A stretch of 19,725 nucleotides of DNA from Bacteroidota bacterium (GCA_017860395.1 JAGDMC010000004.1:1-19725), one strand, 5' to 3'. Shown: positions 1-7,571, numbered from the stretch's first letter. The notes: a model not told the origin generated them from the sequence alone. Made by a program: numbers and translations.

Positions 1-912
1 AGAGGCTTTGCGCACAACTTCTGCAAAAATACCCTCAAAAGGCAGAAACATTATTGCAAAATCCGTTGTATAAGGCGGGTCTATATATTTATCGCATATA
101 TCTTTTGCCATGCTTTTTATGGCATTTTCCAGAACCTTCTGCTCCTTGTCGATTTTAATTATATCTCCAGTATCATAGGCATTCTGAAGAGATTCATAAT
201 ACTCTTTTGGAAACTTTGCATCAATTGGAAGCCAGATGTATTTGTTTTGTTCATCTTTCCCGGGAAGCTTAATTGCAAATTCCACAAAATCTTTCCCGTT
301 GTGTTTTGTCTTTACATTGGATTCATACTGTTCAGGGGCTAGTATCTGCTCAAGGAGCATTGAAAGCTGAACCTCCCCTATTCCACCCCTCATTTTCACA
401 TTGCTTAATACCCGCTTTAACCCGCCAACATCCTGTGCAAGAGTTTGCATTTCACCCAGCCCTCTTTGCACCTCCATAAGTTGTTTCCCTACTGTTTCAA
501 AACTTTGTCCCAACCTGTCGCTCAGAGTTTTTTCAAGCTTCTCTGCAACGGTGACTCTTATCTGCTCAAGCTTTGCTTCGGTATTTTTAATCATCTCACT
601 CTGCCGGTTTTCTATTTGTGAGAGTTTTTCCCGCTGAAGTTCTGAAAGAAGTGCCAGGCTTTTATCCGAGGACTCCTGAAATGCCTTCATATTTAATGTT
701 ATTTGAGCAGAAAACTCCTTTAGAGAATCCGATAGTTCACCTCTGTTCTCTTTACCAATGTTTTGAATCTCCGACGTTAGAAACCTCATATCATCTTTGA
801 ATGCAGTTTCTACTCTTCTCAGGTTTTCGGAAAAGGATGCAAACTTCATAATCAAAAATACCAAAAGGATAATAATCAGAAGGGTTGCGAGCAATATTAC
901 AAGGGTGTTCAT
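1..912 (-). CDS. rmuC: DNA recombination protein RmuC, 3' end off window
   Basis: The reverse strand is open from an ATG at 910-912 to the left edge, giving about 304 residues in frame, the N-terminal two thirds of a family that is usually 400-500 residues long. The protein starts with a single hydrophobic segment (about residues 2-22, rich in L, I and V), followed by a long Glu/Lys/Gln-rich stretch predicted to be coiled coil (about 25-150). The conserved RmuC core follows, with recognisable pieces such as GGIGEVQLSMLLEQ, WLPIDAKFPKEYYE and, at the edge, MFLPFEG. RmuC is a membrane-anchored protein of the PD-(D/E)XK nuclease-like group that limits inversions at short repeats. The nuclease-like residues would lie mostly beyond the window. 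It is divergent from the MarR gene across 96 bp. The family call rests on remembered motifs, not on a search. Confidence 0.88.
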   Translation of the reverse strand, partial: MNTLVILLATLLIIILLVFLIMKFASFSENLRRVETAFKDDMRFLTSEIQNIGKENRGELSDSLKEFSAQITLNMKAFQESSDKSLALLSELQREKLSQIENRQSEMIKNTEAKLEQIRVTVAEKLEKTLSDRLGQSFETVGKQLMEVQRGLGEMQTLAQDVGGLKRVLSNVKMRGGIGEVQLSMLLEQILAPEQYESNVKTKHNGKDFVEFAIKLPGKDEQNKYIWLPIDAKFPKEYYESLQNAYDTGDIIKIDKEQKVLENAIKSMAKDICDKYIDPPYTTDFAIMFLPFEGIFAEVVRKAS

Positions 913-930
913 AGCCTAAATTGAGATTGT

Positions 931-947
931 TGATAAAATACTTATCA
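931..947. promoter_or_regulatory. Inverted repeat TGATAA-N5-TTATCA between rmuC and marR
   Basis: A 17-bp sequence has 6-bp arms that match perfectly (TGATAA and TTATCA) around a 5-bp spacer. It lies about midway between the divergent rmuC and marR starts, upstream of the marR -7 box. Its half-site differs from that of the repeat at 984-1003. It could be a second regulator site, but 6-bp AT-rich arms can arise by chance in such sequence. Confidence 0.3.
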
Positions 948-973
948 CTATTACAAATTAATGAAAAAAGGGT

Positions 974-981
974 TATATTTG
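974..981 (+). promoter_or_regulatory. Bacteroidota -7 box for marR/hdr operon
   Basis: TATATTTG is an exact match to the Bacteroidota -7 consensus TAnnTTTG and lies 27 bases before the marR ATG. I see no good TTTG -33 element at the expected 19-21 bp spacing; the sequence there is TTAC. With only 13 bases between marR and the next gene, this is the only visible promoter for the whole regulator and Hdr-like operon. Confidence 0.5.
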
Positions 982-983
982 CA

Positions 984-1003
984 ATAGTAAAAGCATATAC
1001 TAT
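984..1003. promoter_or_regulatory. Candidate MarR operator, ATAGTA-N8-TACTAT
   Basis: A 20-bp inverted repeat with perfect 6-bp arms (984-989 and 998-1003) begins three bases after the -7 box and ends six bases before the marR ATG. It therefore covers the expected transcription start. Its size and position suit a site for autorepression by the MarR protein encoded just downstream, since MarR dimers typically bind palindromes of 16-20 bp. The link to this regulator is inferred from position only. Confidence 0.45.
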
Positions 1004-1008
1004 CAAAT

Positions 1009-1449
1009 ATGATACTTAATAAACAGGTGGGTGTATTTCTAAATCTGGTCCATTGCAAATTCAAGCAATACATGAATTCCATTTTCCAGAAACACGGTTT
1101 TAATCTTACACCTGAACAATTTCTTGTCATGGATACTCTCTGGGACGAAGGAGTTTTATCTCAGCAAAAAATTGCAGATATTATTTTCAAAGATAAGAAT
1201 TCCGTAACGAAACTAATTGATGCACTTGAAAAGAAAGGACTGGTCAACAGAATTTCTGACAAGTCGGATCGCCGGTTAAACCAGATCCACATTACGGAAA
1301 GGGCAATAATAATAAAGGAAGAAATAACAAAGATTGCTTTGGAATCGACCGATGGAATTATCCGGGATATTCCAAAAGAAGAGTTACTGATATTTATCAA
1401 TGTTCTCAACAAGATGGCAAAAAACATCGATTCGCTTGAGAAAAAATGA
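1009..1449 (+). CDS. MarR-family transcriptional regulator
   Basis: This is a 146-residue winged helix-turn-helix protein of normal length for MarR regulators, which act as dimers and usually repress their own operon until a small ligand or oxidant releases them. An N-terminal dimerisation helix (about 5-30) is followed by the winged helix. The recognition helix falls near residues 62-76 (KDKNSVTKLIDALEKKG). The wing has the family pattern DxRxxxI (DKSDRRLNQIHIT, about 84-96). A single Cys near residue 16 could be redox-sensitive, but this is speculation. The ATG at 1009 lies 27 bases after a -7 box and just after an inverted repeat. The next gene starts 13 bases after the stop, so it is probably the cotranscribed regulator of the Hdr-like operon. 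Its ligand cannot be read from the sequence. Confidence 0.88.
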   Translation: MILNKQVGVFLNLVHCKFKQYMNSIFQKHGFNLTPEQFLVMDTLWDEGVLSQQKIADIIFKDKNSVTKLIDALEKKGLVNRISDKSDRRLNQIHITERAIIIKEEITKIALESTDGIIRDIPKEELLIFINVLNKMAKNIDSLEKK

Positions 1450-1462
1450 GAATTAAAAAATA

Positions 1463-2072
1463 ATGGGAATGCTTTACGACAGGCTGATGGAGGACTACCG
1501 CTTTAAAGAGGGACTCAATGCCTGTATAAAAAGACGAGGCCGAAATTGAGAAACTACTCAGGAGTGAAACTATTTGGTATTGCGGACAATGTATGTCCTG
1601 CATTACAAGATGTCCCAGAAAGAATGGCCCGGGGCTTATTATTCAGGCACTGAGAAATCTCTCCCAGGAACTCGGATACTTCATTGATTCCGAAAAAGGA
1701 CGACAGCAATTAGTCCTTAACAGGGCTTTGTGCGGCAATATCCTTAACTATGGATATTGCGTGTATCCAAGAACTTTTCATTATTCCGACCATCCGGAGA
1801 ACGGACCTGTTGGAAAATTGATAGAAGATAATCTTGAGGCCGTTCATAAAAGAGTAGGTTCTAATCTTGATGGTGAGGGCCCGGGAATCCTGAGAAAAAT
1901 TCCTCAAAGCGATTTGGATGAACTAAAAAGAATATTTGATGTAACCGGAGCGACAGAGCGTATGGAAAAAATCGAAACAATTTCAAAAAAACGGGCCAAA
2001 GAGTTAGGATTAAGTGATGAGGAATATTGCAGACAAATATTTACAATAAACTCAGAAGAACATTACATATAA
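1463..2072 (+). pseudogene. HdrC-like Fe-S subunit, deleted and frameshifted near N-terminus
   Basis: The gene starts with ATG at 1463 (or 1469) and reads MGMLYDRLMEDYRFKEGLNACIK, an HdrC-type N-terminus that should continue into the first CxxCxxCxxxCP cluster. Instead this frame ends at a TGA at 1547-1549. The rest of the protein resumes in the +1 frame at about 1533 (DEAEIEKLL, SETIWYCGQCMSC, ITRCPR) and runs to 2072. Compared with the family as I remember it, about 28 residues carrying the first 4Fe-4S motif are absent at an A-rich junction (about 1526-1532), and the frame is lost as well. The second motif (CGQCMSCITRC) is intact in the DNA. Translation from the internal ATG at 1593 would lose its first two cysteines. 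HdrC normally carries electrons between HdrA and HdrB. This is either a real broken gene or an assembly error. Confidence 0.75.
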
Positions 2073-2078
2073 GAAATT

Positions 2079-3095
2079 ATGATTGTAGAAGGGAAAAAGA
2101 AAATCTGGAGTGAATACCAAAAGGATATACCGGATGATCATTATTTTTATGTAAGAAGCTGTATACGCCAGAACTTCTTTCCTGCTTCTGAAAAAGTATT
2201 TTTAGATATCGTTAGAGACAGACTTGGACTGGACTTTTTTGAAACTCCACACCATACAACTTGTGGGGGTATTGCATATCACAGTGATTCAATCCCTCAG
2301 GAAACATTAATGACAATTGTTGCACGCCAGTTTGCACTGATGACCGAAGCCGGTTATGAAAATTATGTTTGTTCCTGTATTACCTCTTTTGGAATATATA
2401 ACGAAATAATCAATACCTGGTTTCACTACCCTGAGTTGGAAGCTAAAATCAGGGAGCTTCTGTGGGAAGCATCAAAACGGGAATTCAAAATACCTAAAAG
2501 CGTTGTGCACGCAAGTGATGTAATTTATAAGCTGAGAAATAAGATTCTTGAAAACGGGAAATACCGGCTGGTGAACAAGAATACAGGAGAACCGCTAAGA
2601 GTTGTTGAACATATTGGCTGTCACTATTCTAAAATGTTCCCTTCAAAGGGAGTTGGCGGTGCTGAATATCCGTATGTGCTTACCGGAATGGCAGAAGCGT
2701 GGGGAGGAACAGTAATTGATTACCCGGAGAGAAGACACTGCTGCGGTTTCGGGTTCCGGCAATATCTTGTCCAGGCAAACAGAGGTTACTCTTTATCGAA
2801 TACTCACAAGAAATTCGAATCCATGGCTCCTTTCAAACCCGATATGATAATCACAAACTGCCCGGGTTGTCCTTATTTTCTGGATCGCTGGCAATATGTA
2901 ATTGAGGAGCTTGAAGGAAAGACATATGGAGCGGACTCAAAAGGAATTCCCGTATTTACTTATGAAGAGGTTGCCGGACTCGTTCTTGGTTATGACCCAT
3001 GGGATCTTGGTTTGCAAATGCACCAGACCGCAGTTGAACCGCTGCTGGATAAAATCGGGATTACATACAACAAAGAGGATAAATACAAAATATGA
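2079..3095 (+). CDS. hdrB: HdrB-like CCG-domain subunit
   Basis: This 338-residue protein has the two-half layout of heterodisulfide reductase subunit B, which holds non-cubane 4Fe-4S clusters at the disulfide-cleaving site. The second CCG motif is complete: C181, C221-C222, and C261-x2-C264. The first is degenerate: C28, then T61-C62 in place of a Cys-Cys pair, and C98-x-C100 rather than CxxC. One of the two active-site clusters is therefore probably altered or missing. It follows the broken HdrC gene by 6 bases. Its stop overlaps the next start as ATGA, which suggests translational coupling. Homologs occur in methanogens and in bacterial Hdr and Qmo-type complexes; the substrate of this bacterial version is unknown. 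Confidence 0.82.
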   Translation: MIVEGKKKIWSEYQKDIPDDHYFYVRSCIRQNFFPASEKVFLDIVRDRLGLDFFETPHHTTCGGIAYHSDSIPQETLMTIVARQFALMTEAGYENYVCSCITSFGIYNEIINTWFHYPELEAKIRELLWEASKREFKIPKSVVHASDVIYKLRNKILENGKYRLVNKNTGEPLRVVEHIGCHYSKMFPSKGVGGAEYPYVLTGMAEAWGGTVIDYPERRHCCGFGFRQYLVQANRGYSLSNTHKKFESMAPFKPDMIITNCPGCPYFLDRWQYVIEELEGKTYGADSKGIPVFTYEEVAGLVLGYDPWDLGLQMHQTAVEPLLDKIGITYNKEDKYKI

Positions 3096-4111
3096 CAGAC
3101 AGGGTATTAATTATCGGAGGCGGGCCTGCCGGGCTCGAAGCAGCAAATCAGCTGAACCTCCTTGGCTATAAGCCTGTAATTGTTGAAAAAGACGATACAC
3201 TGGGTGGGCATCTTGCCAAATGGGACAGGCTTTTCCCCGAAGGAGAGAGTGCCGAAACAGTATTGTATAAATTAATCAAGCCGGTAGAGCATACTCCGGT
3301 ATATCTCAATACGATTGTCGAGCAGGCGGATAAAGAGGGGAACCACTTCCGGGTTAAGCTTTCCGGAGGAAAAGAAGAAATCGTTTCTGCTATTTTAGTC
3401 TGCGCAGGATTTTCACTATTCCCTGCAGAAAAAAAAGAGGAATACGGCTATGGTATTTACAATGGAGTAATCACAAGCTCCGATTTGGAAAAATGGTTTA
3501 AAACCGGTAAAGGAGTAAATATAAATAATCCTTCTAAAGTAGGTTTCGTCCATTGTGTTGGATCGAGAGATGAGAAAATCTGCAACAGACAGTGTTCAAA
3601 AGTGTGTTGCGTTACAGCTGTTAAACAGGCCTGTGAAATTAAAGAGAAATTTCCTGATTCAGAAGTATTCTGTTTCTATATGGATTTGAGAATGTTTGGA
3701 AGAAAATACGAAGATCTCTATCTGAAAGCACAAAATAAATACAGGGTAAGATTTATAAGAGGCAGAGTTTCTGAGGTATCGGAAGATTTTACCGGTAAAG
3801 TTGTTATTAAGGCAGAGGATACACTTTCTTCCAAACCATTAAAGGTATCGCTTGACCTTCTTGTCCTGATGACTGGAATGATAAGCAATAGTTCAATTGA
3901 GGAACTTTCCGGGATTCTCTCTTTAAACAGAGCAGAAGATGGGTTTATTGAGCCTGCCGATACAATAACAAAAATGTATGACAGCGGGAAAGAGGGTATT
4001 TTTCTTGCAGGTGCCGTCACCGGCCCCAAAACTATTCCCGAGACATTGAGCGAAGCCAGGGCATCTGCTCTTGCTATCCACAATTACCTTTCAAACAAAG
4101 CCATCCAATGA
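3092..4111 (+). CDS. Short HdrA/QmoA-like flavoprotein
   Basis: This is a 339-residue FAD-binding protein with an N-terminal dinucleotide fold (IIGGGPAG, residues 7-14; a second acidic strand end at E32). The HdrA-type cluster motif follows at C155, C164, C168 and C172-C173 (HCVGSRDEKICNRQCSKVCC). A C-terminal FAD-contact segment with GIFLAGAV is near 302-309. It lacks the N-terminal extension and the C-terminal ferredoxin domains of methanogen HdrA, so it is closer in size to QmoA of sulfate reducers. In such complexes the flavin collects or splits electrons between Fe-S carriers. The gene overlaps both neighbours by ATGA, so it is translated as part of the module. The partner donor, for example a hydrogenase or ferredoxin, is not in the window. 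Confidence 0.82.
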   Translation: MTDRVLIIGGGPAGLEAANQLNLLGYKPVIVEKDDTLGGHLAKWDRLFPEGESAETVLYKLIKPVEHTPVYLNTIVEQADKEGNHFRVKLSGGKEEIVSAILVCAGFSLFPAEKKEEYGYGIYNGVITSSDLEKWFKTGKGVNINNPSKVGFVHCVGSRDEKICNRQCSKVCCVTAVKQACEIKEKFPDSEVFCFYMDLRMFGRKYEDLYLKAQNKYRVRFIRGRVSEVSEDFTGKVVIKAEDTLSSKPLKVSLDLLVLMTGMISNSSIEELSGILSLNRAEDGFIEPADTITKMYDSGKEGIFLAGAVTGPKTIPETLSEARASALAIHNYLSNKAIQ

Positions 4112-4437
4112 ACCGTTTCGGATACCGGCTTTCACCCAGTTCCCAGATTGATCTGGATGTTTCGGACAACTCTCTTTTCAGGCAAATTCTTGCCGGCGAA
4201 CCGGGTATTTCAACTTGCATCTCTTGTGGTTCATGTGTTGCTTCCTGCAGTGCAGGAGTTTTCGACAAAATCAGCTTTAGAAAAGCGTTGCATCTGCTGG
4301 AAGCAGGAATGGATACAGAAGCCGTTGCTCTTCTGGAAGGTTGTATGATGTGCGGAAAATGTACTCTTGTTTGTCCGCGCGGCATTAACACAAGACACGC
4401 AATAGTTTTGATAAAAAGAAAATTAAATAAAGGGTAA
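4108..4437 (+). CDS. HdrC-like two-cluster ferredoxin subunit
   Basis: This small 109-residue protein has two complete 4Fe-4S motifs, C37-x2-C40-x2-C43-x3-C47 and C79-x2-C82-x2-C85-x3-C89. The second is followed by Pro, while the first has Ser in that place. Spacing and length fit HdrC, the electron shuttle between HdrA and the CCG-domain subunit. Its ATG overlaps the stop of the flavoprotein gene, and its stop is one base from the next ATG. It is the second HdrC-like gene in the operon. Because the first one (1463-2072) is broken, this one might serve both the HdrB and the membrane HdrD-like subunits, but that is inference. Confidence 0.85.
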   Translation: MNRFGYRLSPSSQIDLDVSDNSLFRQILAGEPGISTCISCGSCVASCSAGVFDKISFRKALHLLEAGMDTEAVALLEGCMMCGKCTLVCPRGINTRHAIVLIKRKLNKG

Positions 4438-4438
4438 T

Positions 4439-6232
4439 ATGAGAGAGCGTATAGTTTTTGCATTTGACCCATTTGTCATCCCGTTTACCCTGGGAATGGT
4501 TTTTATTATTCTATACCTTTCTGTGGGAGGATTTAAAATTATAGCAAAGCTGTCGGCAGAAGAGAAAATGAAACTGCTTAAACACACATTCTCCTTTGCT
4601 ATTTTTAAAACTCTCTGGGACATAATTGCCGATTGTCTTTTGCACATTAAGATTTTTAAAAGAAACATAAGGCTTGGCTATATGCATGCAAGCATCGCCT
4701 TTGGATGGTTCATGCTCATTTTCATTGGCCATATTGAGGTTATGCTTTATACTCCTCAACGGATGGGAGTGCTATATTATCCAGTTTTCTTCCGGTATTT
4801 TGTTATGAAAACCCACGAGACCCTGAGAGGAGATTTTTTCTTTTTCCTTATGGACCTGTTTCTTTTAATAGTTCTATCGGGCGTGGGAATTGCCATTTAT
4901 AAAAGATTCCGTTCTGCCATTGTAGGGATGAAAAGAACAACTAAACTAAGAACCGGTGATAAGATTGCATTATATTCACTTTGGCTCATATTTCCCCTAA
5001 GGCTATTTGCAGAAAGTTTTACTGCAGGAATAAGCGGCGGAAGCTTTTTAACAATATCAATCAACAGAGTATTCAATACATTTGCAACAAACGAAAGTCT
5101 TATACAGCCTGTATGGTGGGCATATTCACTCACTCTTGGCGCATTTTTGTTTGCCCTCCCGTTTTCCAGATACATGCATATTCCAACAGAAATTTTTCTT
5201 ATATGGATGAGAAACTCAGGTATCAGGGCAACATCTTCAAGAGATGGCTATGCCGAAAGTGAAATATATTCCTGCTCAAGCTGCGGTATTTGTATTGATG
5301 CATGCCCTATGGCAGTAAAGAGTGAAAATTCAAAGCTTACTTCGGTATATTACCTGAGGTTGATGCGTCGAAGGTTGCCGGAGTCAATGAACCATGCAGA
5401 CAAATGTCTTATGTGCGGGAGATGCGTTGAGATGTGTCCGGTAGAAATAGACAGCTGCAAACTTAAAGTATTAAAAAGAGAAGAGGAAATCTCCGAAAAG
5501 AGACTCCGCATGGCATATCTGTCAGAAGTTCACACAAATGTAAATAAATCAGATGTCCTTTACTACGCAGGTTGTATGACCCATCTGACTCCTGTTATTT
5601 ACAACTCTCTTTTTAAAATTCTGCAGAAATCAGGTATACTGTTTTCATTTATGGACAAAGATGGTTCAATTTGCTGTGGAAGGCCTTTAATGCTTTCGGG
5701 AGACACATATTCCGCAAAAGAGCTTATTGAAAAAAACAGGCAGACAATAATTAATTCGGGTGCAAAAACACTTTTGCTCTCCTGCCCTATCTGTTACAAG
5801 GTTTTCAAGGAAGAATATGATCTTCCGGGAATTGAAGTTGTCCATCATACAGAATATATAAACCGGCTCCTTAATGAAGGGAAAATAGCATTAAACAAAT
5901 CCGGCAAGAGTTTCGTTTTTCACGACCCTTGCGACCTTGGGAGAGGTTCCGGAATTTTTGAACAGCCCAGAGAGATTTTAATGAAGGCAGGAGAATTAAG
6001 ATTTGCTTCGGAAGAGAGGGGAAAGAGCCATTGCTGTGGAGGAAGTCTTGGCAGTCTCTCGCTTGATAAAGAGGAACGGAACGGGATTACAAAAGCAGCT
6101 CTTGCCACTCTTTTTGAGAACAATCCGGATGAATTGGTAACTGCTTGTCCGTTGTGTTATAAAAGCTTTAAAAACATTAACGGCAAACCTACTGCAGATA
6201 TTGCACAGATTGTTGCAGAGCAGATGGTATAA
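4439..6232 (+). CDS. Fused membrane cytochrome b (HdrE/DsrM-like) and HdrD/DsrK-like protein
   Basis: This is a 597-residue fusion. Residues about 10-260 form an HdrE/NarI-like membrane domain with around five hydrophobic segments (near 13-36, 83-103, 131-153, 175-190 and 225-243) and several histidines (H69, H83, H98, H126, H247) that could bind heme b. A ferredoxin domain follows with C279/C282/C285/C289 and C323/C326/C329/C333. Two complete CCG domains come next: C379, C412-C413, C449-x2-C452; and C498, C532-C533, C570-x2-C573. Such proteins pass electrons between a membrane quinone and a cytosolic thiol/disulfide site, like HdrDE or DsrMK. Here both halves are one polypeptide. It closes the operon one base after the HdrC-like gene. 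The heme ligands are not assigned and the substrate is unknown. Confidence 0.85.
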   Translation: MRERIVFAFDPFVIPFTLGMVFIILYLSVGGFKIIAKLSAEEKMKLLKHTFSFAIFKTLWDIIADCLLHIKIFKRNIRLGYMHASIAFGWFMLIFIGHIEVMLYTPQRMGVLYYPVFFRYFVMKTHETLRGDFFFFLMDLFLLIVLSGVGIAIYKRFRSAIVGMKRTTKLRTGDKIALYSLWLIFPLRLFAESFTAGISGGSFLTISINRVFNTFATNESLIQPVWWAYSLTLGAFLFALPFSRYMHIPTEIFLIWMRNSGIRATSSRDGYAESEIYSCSSCGICIDACPMAVKSENSKLTSVYYLRLMRRRLPESMNHADKCLMCGRCVEMCPVEIDSCKLKVLKREEEISEKRLRMAYLSEVHTNVNKSDVLYYAGCMTHLTPVIYNSLFKILQKSGILFSFMDKDGSICCGRPLMLSGDTYSAKELIEKNRQTIINSGAKTLLLSCPICYKVFKEEYDLPGIEVVHHTEYINRLLNEGKIALNKSGKSFVFHDPCDLGRGSGIFEQPREILMKAGELRFASEERGKSHCCGGSLGSLSLDKEERNGITKAALATLFENNPDELVTACPLCYKSFKNINGKPTADIAQIVAEQMV

Positions 6233-6247
6233 AAGATAATAATAGTA

Positions 6248-6278
6248 TTGCAGGACAATTCGAAAATAGATATTTTTG
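6248..6278 (+). promoter_or_regulatory. Promoter for cysteate synthase gene
   Basis: TATTTTTG at 6271-6278 matches the -7 consensus TAnnTTTG exactly. A partial -33 element (ATTG, ending at 6250) lies 20 bp upstream, the expected spacing. The ATG at 6285 is only six bases past the -7 box, so transcripts may start at or within a few bases of the start codon. Confidence 0.55.
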
Positions 6279-6284
6279 TACTAT

Positions 6285-7571
6285 ATGACAAAATATAAAT
6301 TACAGAACATCGCTACCGGCGATATTTTTGACGACTCAGGATGGCTGCTTTCAGACCCTAATTACAGCAAACCATCATTAATAAGAGCGGTTTATAATAC
6401 TAAGCAACTCAATCTGAAAGACGATTCCCACGGTTTCTATAAATTTTCGGACTGGCTGCCTATCAGCAGACAACTTGCAAACTCTTCATTTCCTGTTACG
6501 TATAAAAGCGAGAAACTTGCTAAAGTGTTGGATCTGGAAAACCTGTATATAACTTTTAGCGGTTACTGGCCGGAAATTGGAGCAAAGATGGATACATGTT
6601 CTTTTAAAGAGACCGAGGCCTATTCTGTTTGCGCAAGATTAAAACCGGAACAGAAGGGAGTTATTGTTGTAGCTTCTGCGGGAAATACTTCGCGGGCTTT
6701 TGCCAAGGTCTGTTCAGAAAACAATATTCCTCTTTTGATTGTCGTTCCGGAGGACAACCTGGATGCTCTGTGGTTTGACACTCCAATAAACAATTGTGTA
6801 AAACTGATATCAACACCAACAGGATCAGATTATTACGATGCAATTGACCTTGCAAACAAAATTTGTTTGTCCGAAATGTTCTTTGAAGAAGGCGGTGCAA
6901 AAAATGTAGCGAGAAGAGATGGCATGGGGACAACAGTTCTTTCTGCCGCAACAACAATCGGACGTATTCCTGACTACTACTTTCAGGCGATAGGAAGCGG
7001 GACAGGCACTATTGCAGCATGGGAAGCCAATTTGAGGCTGATCGAAGACGGAAGATACGGGAACCATAAAATGACACTTGTCCCATCTCAGAACATCCCG
7101 TTTACCCCTATGTATGATGCATGGAAAGTCTCCAGCCGCGACCTTCTTCCTGCAGATGAAGACGAATCAAGACAAAAAGCATTGCTCATTGCTGCAAAAG
7201 TTCTCTCAAACCGCAGACCTCCCTACTCTGTTCCCGGAGGTTTGTTTGATGCTTTGTCCGATACTAACGGAGATATCGAAATTGCAGACAACGGAGAACT
7301 GGAGAAAGCCTGTATTTTGTTTGAACAAACAGAAGGAATTGATATACACCCTGCTGCAGGAATAGCTCTCTCCGGCATGATTAAAAGTATAAATTCCGGT
7401 AAAGTAGAACGTGAAAAGATTTTAATGCTCAACATTACCGGTGGAGGAGAAAAGAGGTTTCGTTCGGAAAATAAACTTTATTACCTTAAGCCGGACGCTA
7501 TAATAAGCAGTCAATCTGACAATAAAGAGATTATTAAAAAGGCGGAGGAATTGTTTAAGTTGATTGGGTAG
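6285..7571 (+). CDS. Cysteate synthase (PLP enzyme, threonine-synthase fold)
   Basis: The 428-residue product resembles the Methanosarcina cysteate synthase as I remember it along its length, with shared blocks such as FSGYWPE, TCSFKETEAY, GGAKNVARRDGMGT, FQAIGSGTG and LTNRAPPYSV-like NRRPPYSVPGG. The enzyme makes L-cysteate from O-phosphoserine and sulfite. The Lys in CSFKE (about residue 108) should hold PLP, and SAGNTSRAF and GSGTG bind phosphate groups. I chose the ATG at 6285; an upstream TTG at 6276 is open but lies inside the promoter box. The N-terminus lacks the paired cysteines (LKCLKCG) of the archaeal enzyme. Cysteate may feed sulfonolipid (capnine-type) synthesis in Bacteroidota, or another sulfonate. 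The alternative, ordinary threonine synthase, fits less well. Confidence 0.85.
   Translation: MTKYKLQNIATGDIFDDSGWLLSDPNYSKPSLIRAVYNTKQLNLKDDSHGFYKFSDWLPISRQLANSSFPVTYKSEKLAKVLDLENLYITFSGYWPEIGAKMDTCSFKETEAYSVCARLKPEQKGVIVVASAGNTSRAFAKVCSENNIPLLIVVPEDNLDALWFDTPINNCVKLISTPTGSDYYDAIDLANKICLSEMFFEEGGAKNVARRDGMGTTVLSAATTIGRIPDYYFQAIGSGTGTIAAWEANLRLIEDGRYGNHKMTLVPSQNIPFTPMYDAWKVSSRDLLPADEDESRQKALLIAAKVLSNRRPPYSVPGGLFDALSDTNGDIEIADNGELEKACILFEQTEGIDIHPAAGIALSGMIKSINSGKVEREKILMLNITGGGEKRFRSENKLYYLKPDAIISSQSDNKEIIKKAEELFKLIG

Noticed and set aside
273..800. Three short plus-strand ORFs opposite rmuC
   Set aside because: They overlap each other and are antisense to the RmuC reading frame, whose motifs are clear.
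1526..1532. A-rich stretch at the HdrC junction as a programmed frameshift site
   Set aside because: There are five A's in the wrong register for the A AAA AAG slippery heptamer, and a frameshift there would still leave out the first Fe-S motif.
1593..2072. Intact small ORF starting at ATG 1593
   Set aside because: The ATG sits inside the second cluster motif and would drop its first two cysteines; coding similarity clearly continues upstream to about 1533.
3718..4083. 121-residue minus-strand ORF opposite the QmoA-like gene
   Set aside because: It lies fully within a conserved coding region on the other strand, with no recognisable domain.
6276..6284. TTG start for cysteate synthase
   Set aside because: It lies inside the -7 box, so it would be upstream of the transcription start; ATG at 6285 fits better.
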